Shown here piece after piece: positions 56,381-64,000 of a stretch of DNA of 64,000 nt. The stretch covers positions 97,318,001-97,382,000 of the forward strand of contig JAZHRO010000073.1 of NCBI GenBank assembly GCA_037157565.1, written 5' to 3'. Under the pieces are notes generated by a model. The model made no database searches, had not been told where the DNA came from, and saw nothing but the letters and a program-made list of their open reading frames with translations. Made by a program: the position numbers and the translations under genes. Within the stretch, counting starts at the first letter, position 1. Every line of letters starts with the position of its first letter. The DNA is from Thalassia testudinum. Its lineage: Eukaryota > Streptophyta > Magnoliopsida > Alismatales > Hydrocharitaceae.

Positions 56381-57603
56381 ATCTTTTGCTTGTCCCTAGC
56401 AAAATTAAAATGCATGCTATGTACAAAGGCAGAATTAGTATTAGATCGCTTATGCTTAAGTCGTTTATTAACAATAGAAAATTTCCACTAAGGTCCTACA
56501 CTACGAAGACACAACAGTACCCAGGTGTCTGCCAGAATGCAGACCGTGCAAGTTCTCGCCTTATTTGGAAAGGAAAGATACTTTTTTTTTCTTCTTTTCT
56601 TATTTTCTAATTTTTTTTATACTTTTGGAGTTTGAGAGTTCCGGGATAACTTTTTACGGCTACTTGACTCACCTAAGACTCGAAAAGGACTATAAGTGCT
56701 AAGCATCTTGTGAAAATAGTGAAAGACTCACTAGGCGGCTATTGAAACGGACTTCAGGTTTCTACCACCCTAGGTGACCTTGCCTAAAGGTTTATCTTTT
56801 CGATTGGTAGCTTTCTCCCTACTTCTTTTATTTATGGGGTCAACATAGGGGCCAACCCAATGTATATCTCCCCGATTTATTCTATTTCCCCGCTTCTTCC
56901 CTAATTATTTTGGGAATTATTGTGCATTTTTATGAGTTGGGCTCTAGACAACCAGCCAATGGGTTGTTACCCATGACAACTTGCCAACCATACTCATGCA
57001 GTGAAGTGTGGTTTTGTTATTTTTTTATTTTTTTCTCCTTTTTCTATATTATTATTTTTTTATTATTTTTTAGAGTAGGTGGCTTCCCTGATCTAAGATT
57101 TACCTAAAGGCAGTACAAGGAAAATGATCTTGTGACTAGGCTCTGGACAACCGGCTGATGAGCTGTTACTGCAGATAACTTGCCAGCCAAACCACCCTAG
57201 ATAATTCATTACCTATCCAATTTCTAAAGAAACAGTCAAAAAGTGAGTCAGTGCAAAAAGTGTCTAGATGCTTAAGCTTAAAGTCCCCCCAAATCAGACG
57301 GTGGGTTGATAAGTCACATACTTATCATCCCAATTTATTTACCGAATTAAATTGAATTTTAATTGGCGAGGACTCGAGACTAAGTCCACATTCGAGTGGA
57401 CACCCGGCTAATTAACCCTAAAGACTTGAAGAGTCTAAGTACTCAGGTCCGATCATTTCCCAAAGTTAATAACTTCCAAATACCTAAGTTCTCTTTTCCT
57501 AATTCTTACTTTTCCTTATATTTTGGAATTTTCATTTTTTTTTGATAAGAATCAAATAACAGGAAATTACTGTTACAGTTGACAAAAAGGTTATAAAATA
57601 TGT
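56381..57603 (-). other. 3' non-coding spacer of element C'
   Basis: About 1.2 kb without a credible gene. It lacks the hairpin array of E and B but has two copies of another unit of about 52 bp, at 56938-56989 and 57138-57189. The unit begins GGGCTCTAGACAACCAGCC or AGGCTCTGGACAACCGGCT, and the first copy can pair CAACC with GGTTG on the minus strand. Confidence 0.7.
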
Positions 57604-57622
57604 CCACCCACCCATACTTAGC
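57604..57622 (-). promoter_or_regulatory. Secondary polypurine-tract-like motif, element C'
   Basis: Minus strand AGCTAAGTATGGGTGGGTGG, preceded by ACAATGAGGACATTG exactly as in element B. Confidence 0.6.
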
Positions 57623-58295
57623 TATTTCAATGTCCTCATTGTGAAAAATGAAAGCATGCAGGAGAGTAGAAGTGGAAGAATAGCACTTGGTTTTCGTGAG
57701 ACTCTAGTCAGCTTGGAACACTCATTACATGTGCTGAGTTTAGTTCCTTCAGCTAGGCGAGGTCTTAAAAAAAAAAAACTAAACATTGAGACCACAAAAA
57801 CACAGTTTTCGGTCCCCTAGGTGTGGGTCCTAGAGAGTGAAAATGGGCTTGCAAAAGAGATGAACAATGAAAGTGGCAAGTTGGTGTTGAGTCCACAACA
57901 ACACAATTTCCGCGCCCCCAGGTATGGGTCCCGGAGAGTGAAAATGGGCTTGCCAAAGAGATGAGCAATGAAAGTGGCAAGCTGGTGGTGCAGGGAGAGC
58001 CCAAATGGTCTCGAATATGAGTTTTGTTGATTTATTATAGAGGAAGTGTGGCTGGGTACAAAATTTGTGCAATGGTTGGGTGAAAAAGGACGATGAGGGT
58101 TTTGTGATGTGCTGGGGATTTGTGGGTACTCTAGAATACCTAATGTTTGAAGAGTTCTTCACCAATGTTCAATTTCATCCTCACACTCTGGGTTCTTATA
58201 CCAACCGTCCTGATCCTTAGAATTCCCACCCACAAGTTGGACCTCAAACTCTAAACATTTAGGATAAGGATGTTGTTGGGTTTTATCTTAATCAC
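57623..58295 (-). other. Internal piece of element C' with a 101-bp tandem duplication
   Basis: The segment at about 57791-57891 is repeated at 57892-57993 with a period of 101 bp (both contain GAGAGTGAAAATGGGCTTGC). Minus-strand frames across it only reflect the repeat, and a gene is not supported. The remainder of C' is cut off by element C'' at 58296. Confidence 0.65.
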
Positions 58296-59677
58296 TAATG
58301 TAGACAATTATTGAGGGTAAAATGCCTATTCATGCATGTTCCTAGGGTTAGATTTTCATTTCATATTATAAATATTGCATAGCATGCATCATTGTGCATT
58401 TAGAGTAGTTGTATATAATTTAGGTTAATTGCATCCTTTTTGTGGTCAGGAGAGAAGGATATTTATTTTGGAGCCTTAGATTGACGATCTGACCGTATGA
58501 ATCTGATCAAGACAACAATCAGAGTCCAACGCCTTCAAAATCACCTCAATCGGAGTCTCGTAGCACCATATGCAATCCAAGGAAGATCAATGGCCGAGGG
58601 ACTATCGTGATGCAATCCAGAGAGTGAAATGACAATCCAACCACATGGATGGATTCGAGTAGACGATCGCAGCCCAACAGCACAAAAATCGACTCAATCC
58701 AACCTCTGTAGAAACCCCTACAAAGGAAAGAAGATGGATGACCTAGATTGCACCATGTGGCACAAACCAGGCTGCCCATGCCCATGCATGTGCCACCGCA
58801 CGTGCAGCGCAACGCGCGCGTGGGGCAGCGGTAGCAGCGACGCATATTGCGTGTGCACACGTGACAAGGGCGCGTACAACGTGCGACAGTACGGTGCATG
58901 AGAGGGATCTTTAGCAACGTTTGCGGTGGATCTTCATCAACATTTATGACCATCACTAAATGTCCTGTATATGAATTTGATTCTTTCCTCCACTATAAAA
59001 GGACCCCTACCCCTCCCATTTTTCTTCATCTCTTCCTTTCTTCCTCTTACCACCTCAAGGCTCTAGAGAGAGCTTGTCCTAAGCCTAGGATGCTCCTCTA
59101 GAGTAGAAAAGATAATAGTTTTCCCTCCCCTCATCCCCATTCGTGGAGCATCTCCTGGCCATCCTCTCACCGCCCTTCGGGAAGAAGATCCTCGCCACGA
59201 CGTCGTCCTACCCCACCCTCCGTCCTTTGGCTCCATCCTCCTTCATCCCGCTCCTCACCACCTTCCTCCAGGCGACGTCAGAGTGAGTCATCCCCCGAGC
59301 AACCATCAAGGTTGATTCTCTCACCTCTTTCTTTGTTTTTTCGCTTTCGTAGTGTAATCTTTCCCGCTTTCGTAGTTGTAGAAACACTTGTTCAGAAATA
59401 TGTGATTGCTTCTCTCCCACTCTCTTATATTTTTGCAAGTAGATTAGATAGATAAAATTTCATCGACCTGATCTCTTGCCCTATTAAAAAATACAAAAAA
59501 TAAATAAATAAAAGCGAAAGGTGGATTTTTCAAAACCAAATGTTCGTCTCCCTGTGTTCGACTCGGGTCTCACTTTCGAATTTCGGTTATAAATTTTATC
59601 TAATAGATGTGTTTTGCGAGCTACGACAACAAGTCCTCCGAACCCCTAATTCTAATCCGCGAAGCGTGCCTCCATCA
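58296..59677 (+). repeat. 5' LTR of element C''
   Basis: Starts TAATGTAGAC (TG changed to TA) and ends GCCTCCATCA next to a primer-binding site; 1382 bp. Related to LTRs C and C' but 260-390 bp shorter, lacking the tRNA-like module. TATAAAA at 58994-59000, U5 motif CTCCCTGTGTTCGACTC near 59549-59565. Confidence 0.8.
58994..59000 (+). promoter_or_regulatory. TATA box of LTR C''
   Basis: CACTATAAAAGGACC is conserved at the same place in solo LTR C and LTR C'. A convincing core promoter. Confidence 0.65.
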
Positions 59678-59680
59678 TTT

Positions 59681-59698
59681 TGGCGCCGTTGCCAGGGA
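59681..59698 (+). promoter_or_regulatory. Primer-binding site of element C''
   Basis: TGGCGCCGTTGCCAGGGA, three bases after the LTR. It fixes the plus orientation of this element, opposite to C'. Confidence 0.88.
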
Positions 59699-59975
59699 GG
59701 CAACGCTCCTTGGTTTTTACCGCATTTTCTGCCTTAACTTTTTAGCTCACTTTGCTCCTTTCTTTCTGTGATTACAGGTGCCCTTCCAAGGTGAGCCAAA
59801 GCGGATAGATCAGAGTAAAGTGTGGTTAAAGAGTTTTGTAAGTTTATCCCCACCACCCCCACCTTAGTTTTCATTCCATAACCTAATAACCCATACCAAA
59901 ATCAACTTAGCTGCTTTTTATAAACCCTAGGATAGATTTGGTTGTTTGTTTGCCACCTCCACTCACCTTACCATC
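59699..59975 (+). other. Leader fragment of element C''
   Basis: First 277 bases downstream of the primer-binding site, with no gene. Element B'' interrupts it at 59976, and the rest of C'' lies beyond the window. Confidence 0.7.
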
Positions 59976-62657
59976 TGTTCACGGGCGTTTCGTGCGGATT
60001 TAAAGCGTATTATGTTGTAGTATAACCGACAAAACGTTCGAACAAATACAAAGTTTTTATTACTCGAAGACCGGAGTATCCGAGGTCGAACACAGGGAGC
60101 AAATGGAACTTACCACTAAATCAAAATGTAATTGAACACTCTAGTTTACTCAAAATATCAATTCAGGTATGAATGTATGCGATTAAAAGGAGTTAGGGCA
60201 AAAAATATGAACTTGGACGTCTGATCTTGTGATCAGACGTCTTAAAAGCATTTCTCCTTTTCTTCTTGATTATTCTTCTTCTTCTTCTGCTGCAGTCTTT
60301 GCTCTTTCTTTTCTTCTTCTGATCTCTGCAAAGTTCTTCACTTGGCTTCTCTGTGCCTTCGCTTCTGGCTTGCTCTTTTCTTTCTTCTGATCTCTGCAAA
60401 GGCTTCTTTCTTGCTGCTTCTTCTTCTTTCTATTCTTCTCTGCCGTCCCTTCTTCTTTCTTTCTTTTCCTTCTCGCGGCCAAGTCCTTCTCCTGCGATCA
60501 GCTTGCCTGCACAGGGAACAAAACCTAACCCTTCTCCCTCTACCCGCGCGTCTCTCTCTCTCAAGCAATTCACTCAAACCGCTCTACCAGAGCCACAGTC
60601 TTAATCGGGTCGAATCGTACCCGGGACCAGGCGCACCTGCAGGTGTGTGATGCGCGAGGAGTGCGTAGGTCTAGGTCGGGTCGGATCCGCCAGGTCCGCG
60701 TGGTCAGGCCGCGGACGAGGCGGGTGGGGTCAGTGAGGGACCTCACCCCTGTGCTTTCGAGGCAGTAAACGTATATCACAAAAAAGCTTTATACCATACC
60801 TGTGCCTTGAGATTCCACGATGTGGGACTAAACGTTCCGCCCTTCCTTTGCGTGCGCCCGCAGACTCTCGTGTGCAATTGCCCACGCTGAAGGCCCTGCT
60901 GCTGATCCTTGCTGAACTCAGTCACCTCGCAACACTTGCGAGAGTCTGCTGCACCTGCCGCCTGGGAAGCCTGACGCCTGCTGCTGCTCCGAGCTTCCTG
61001 CTGCTTCGACTGTTAATGGCGGCCGGAGCGTTCACCTGAACTTCCACAGAACGGCCTATTGGCCCAATTAGAATAGTTGGAAACCTTCGCCGTAGCACGG
61101 CGAAGGCGGTGGGTGATGCTGCAGGTTGCCGGTCGGCCTAGGCGTGCCCGCCTAGGTTAACCTGTGGCCGGAGATGGTGGGTTGTTCGGGGGGTGGTTAT
61201 GGAGGTCTGGAGTGGCAGTTGTGGGGTGGAGCGAGTTCCTGGTGGTAAGGCGGAGCTCACGAGGTGGTTGGCGAGCCGTGTGGAGTGGCGGAGTGGTGTG
61301 GGCGGCTCGCCGGAGTTCGGTCGGTGATGTGGAAGATGAGGGTGGTCAGCGTCGGTCGAGGGGTAATCAGATGAGATAACAGGGGGAAAAGAGAGAGGAT
61401 AGGATGGAGAGGAGTTCTAACCTAATTGTAAGGACGAAAGGGGACAGAAGGCGGACAGCAGTACTTGCTGTCGCCGGAGAAGATGACGCCCAGTGGGGGA
61501 GAACGGCGGCGACGACGGGGCTGAGGCGGCGTGCGCTGGTACTGCGCGACGCGGAGGGAGGTCAGGAAGCTAACTCTGCCACTGGTTTTGTGGCAGAGCG
61601 AAGAGGGAGGGGAGGGGGGCTCGCCGGAGCTAGCTGGGGTATTTGGCCGAGCAGGAGGAGAGGAATTGAAGGGGGAAACTCGGCCAAATCAAGCTCAAGA
61701 TGAGTGGCCGGGTCCGAGGGGTGTTTTATAGGTGCTGGACTTGGTGTGCAGGGCGTGAAGGGCACGTAATTGCCCGAGGTTGGTCGCCGGAGATGGAAAG
61801 GAGTTAGGATACCCAAATCTCTCGTGCGTTCGCACGAGAGATTGGGTTCACACCAACGATTGTAATTGACTTTATGAGGAAGGGAATTCCTCAGAGAATC
61901 CTCCTTCCATTTCTGGGAGGGAATCTCTGAGGGATTAGAGAGCAATCCCTCTCCGAACCTCGCCGGAGTTCGGTTCTGCCCTAGCAATGGCGGCAGGACC
62001 GGTTTGCAAAGAAGGCGAGGAACCTAGGGGGCTCTCTGCAAGGATATTCAAAAGATAGGGACCTCTTTGTGATTTGCGTGTACTAACTTGCAAAGTAGGT
62101 CAAGATGGCCTCCCCTTAGGTCCAAATTTTGGTACAAACCTAATTTGGCCCTAAAGAATCCAATGGTGAAGTTGGATTTTAGGTTTGACCTCTTTTGACT
62201 GGACATTTTGCGTAAAAACCCAAATTAGGTTAATTGAAGAGCTAAGACCCTAATCTAGGTCAAACTAGGTTCCAAAGGCCAAATTAAGTGTTCTAAACTC
62301 CAGAGGATGTTTTTCTATGATTTTTAGAGGGTTTGCTTGATTTTTATTCTGACTGGAACCTTGTTAATTTAAGCGGGTCTGTTTTAGGGTTACCAAGTGT
62401 CATTTAATTCTTAGATTGCACATAAACCCATTTCTGATTAATTCAACCCACTTTGGACTATTTGACCTATGTTTTGCTTCTGAGAAATCCCGTTTATGTA
62501 CTGCAATGGTAAAATTGCAGTTTTAACCTTTATTTCATGTTTTCTTCTCAGAGCACTTGTTCCTTTAGTTAAGCCTTCTTCTAGGTTATGTAGGAGCTTT
62601 TATCTTCTTTATTAGGTCAAAATAAGCTAGTTATGGCTCATGATGAGGCTCTCATCA
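59976..62657 (-). repeat. 3' LTR of element B'' (B family)
   Basis: On the minus strand it starts TGATGAGAGCCTCATCATGA at 62657 and ends near 59976 (2682 bp). TATAAAAC box at 61723-61730; U5 motif near 60080-60100; CT-rich plus-strand stretch 60250-60480. Its central part (about 60600-61700) is GC-richer than the other B-family copies. The left end is inferred. Confidence 0.8.
61723..61730 (-). promoter_or_regulatory. TATA box of LTR B''
   Basis: TATAAAAC on the minus strand in the conserved position of the family. Confidence 0.55.
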
Positions 62658-62671
62658 TACCCCCATGCCTA
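62658..62671 (-). promoter_or_regulatory. Polypurine tract of element B''
   Basis: Minus strand TAGGCATGGGGGTA next to TGATGAGAG. Confidence 0.88.
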
Positions 62672-63980
62672 GCTTTTGCTAGTCCCTTAGCAAAATTTCA
62701 AAGTTTTAACTTCCATTCTAGACCCAAAGTGTCCTTAGTTATGATAAGTGCTTCTTTTGTGATTAGGTAGGAATGCCGACAATAGGCCTAGAGGTACTCA
62801 AGTACCAACCAAAATCTGGACCTGTTCTGCTTTAGCCTCAGTCCTTCGCAAAGGTTTCTACGGCCCACAAAAACTATCCTAGGGTTTGTTGGACTCTGCG
62901 GTTAAAGCACCCGTGCTTGAGACATTTTTAGCCTACGCTCAGTTTGCAGTGCGTTTTTTTTTGTAAGAGAGAGATAGAGGATTTATTTGTTTGGAGAGCT
63001 TTTCTCTCTCTTTTCTTTTTATTTCTAGCTTCGGATTAGCTTCTCAACACGGTCTGTATCGGATTCCTCGTCCCCATCATCAATCCTCAAGGGTCCCTGG
63101 CTTTCGAGATTTCGAGATAATCCCGCCCATGGTAACCCCCGGAACCCTGGCTTTCGAGATTTCGAGATAATCCCGCCCATGGCGTTCCGTGGCCGAATTC
63201 AGACCCTGGCGATCGACATTTCGTGATAATGCCACCCATGGTATCTGAACCAGCAGAGTGCTTACATGCCCCCAGTAGGATATTTAAATATCCTAAGAGA
63301 CAAGCACCGAGGAGACAATATGTTGTTACGCATCTTCGAGGGGAATTTCCCGCCTCTCCACGCTGGGAACTCATCCAAATCAACTTGTGTTGATTGGCCG
63401 CTCCTAATCTAGGTGACTTTTTCAGAATATTAAACGCTCTTGCGTGTTTTGGATGTTTTATGCGCACTGAACCAGACTGTGTGTGAATTTGGGGTGCTTA
63501 GGTTACCGAATCCCGCAAACCGGAGGTCAGTTAACGAGGCTGAATACTTCCTAAGCCTTAGACCTAATACTCAAGCTTCGCATTTTCCTCAACCTCTTGA
63601 GGATTATCCAGATTTTAACGGATACTTGAATTTTTAAGCTAAAGATACTAGCCCAAAAGGCCTAAGACCAGCGTTCCTGCTAATCTCTTGTTATATCTCC
63701 GTAGCACTTTTCTTTTCTTTTTCTTGACTCGGTCTAGAACTTCAGTTAACCCCTTAATCTTTTACTAATGACTTTTTCTTTTTCTTTTCCTTTTGTGCTC
63801 CTTTCTTCATTTTTGCTCTTTTTCTCCTCCTTATGATTATATGGCTCACAACATTTCCTCCCTCCTATTTTTTTTTTGTTCTTTTTCGTAATTTTTCAAT
63901 TTTTTGTGTTTTTGACATATGTGAATTTTTTGTGAGAATCCTTCTGATTTTTTTCTTGGTTTTGTATGTATGCACTTTAT
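62672..63980 (-). other. 3' non-coding spacer of element B''
   Basis: Homologous to the spacer of B (35495-36829) over its full length, with the AAAGCACCCGTGCTTGAGAC block near 62906, a GA-rich stretch (minus strand) near 62965-63030, and the hairpin array. No gene. Confidence 0.8.
63095..63241 (-). ncRNA. Three-unit covarying hairpin array, element B''
   Basis: In element orientation: 63241-63204 (stem GGCATT/AATGTC, loop ATCACGA), 63182-63145 and 63132-63095 (both GGGATT/AATCTC, loop ATCTCGA). All begin CCATGGG and end GCCAGGG. The last two units are identical over their core, suggesting recent unit duplication. Confidence 0.72.
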
Positions 63981-64000
63981 CACCCCCCCATGCCTAAGTT
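63981..64000 (-). promoter_or_regulatory. Secondary polypurine-tract-like motif, element B'' (window edge)
   Basis: Minus strand AACTTAGGCATGGGGGGGTG, the same as in element B at 36830-36850. The element continues past the window. Confidence 0.65.

Noticed and set aside
57765..58165. Minus-strand frames of 79 and 111 codons in C'
   Set aside because: They are the translation of a 101-bp tandem duplication and have no recognisable domain.
60193..60577. Lysine/arginine-rich minus-strand frames
   Set aside because: Translation of the GA-rich strand of a CT-rich LTR tract.
1..64000. Host genes, rRNA, functional tRNA genes, CRISPR arrays
   Set aside because: All coding similarity I can recognise belongs to transposable elements; the tRNA-like modules do not fold into full cloverleaves; repeats are not spaced like CRISPR arrays.

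Overview
This window looks like nuclear DNA of a seed plant, probably a flowering plant. It is built almost wholly of nested transposable elements, and I could not support a single host gene. The signs are Athila/Tat-type Ty3/gypsy retrotransposons (primer-binding sites of the TGGCGCCGTTGCCGGGGA type, FMDD reverse transcriptase, degenerate LLDxGAxVN protease motifs), a plant LINE with a poly(A) tail, and an En/Spm (CACTA) TNP2 transposase. All coding regions are broken by stops and frameshifts. The species cannot be named from the sequence.

Layout, left part (1-24668): a LINE (1-2462 and 14289-14411) is split by a complete Athila-like element A (2463-14283, 5-bp target duplication GGTCC). The LINE sits in an older LTR (F, tail at 14412-14738). 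F abuts the 3' non-coding spacer of an element A0, whose 3' LTR is 22024-24668. A 6.66-kb block G (14974-21633) interrupts the A0 spacer; it holds a minus-strand gag-only fragment and is flanked by an 83-bp direct repeat.

Middle part (24669-54727): a CCT-rich tract, a minus-oriented solo LTR (H) and unassigned DNA lead into a CACTA TNP2 transposase pseudogene (28708-30163, resuming at 54199). The gene is split by a complete Athila-like element E (30164-54193, target duplication GTAGG). The 5' LTR of E is split by a minus-strand non-autonomous element B (30876-44482). Both 2.82-kb LTRs of B are in turn split by solo LTRs: C (32361-34133, duplication GGGGA) and D (40267-41661, duplication TTAGT). 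Insertion order is therefore readable: CACTA, then E, then B, then C and D.

Right part (54728-64000): a minus-strand element C' (3' LTR 54728-56367) cuts the CACTA gene. C' is cut by a plus-strand element C'' (5' LTR 58296-59677), and C'' is cut by a second B-family element B'' (3' LTR 59976-62657), which runs off the window.

How they work together: A and E carry gag, protease, reverse transcriptase, RNase H and integrase. B has no recognisable gag or pol but shares PBS type, polypurine tract and a conserved 3' spacer with E, so it was probably moved by an E-like helper. The most interesting signals lie in non-coding retrotransposon RNA. First, the spacers of four elements hold a two- or three-unit array of small hairpins whose stems covary. 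Second, a tRNA-like A-box/B-box module lies in two LTRs. Third, a second polypurine tract bounds the spacer. Fourth, a U5 motif is shared by all LTR families whose U5 is visible.
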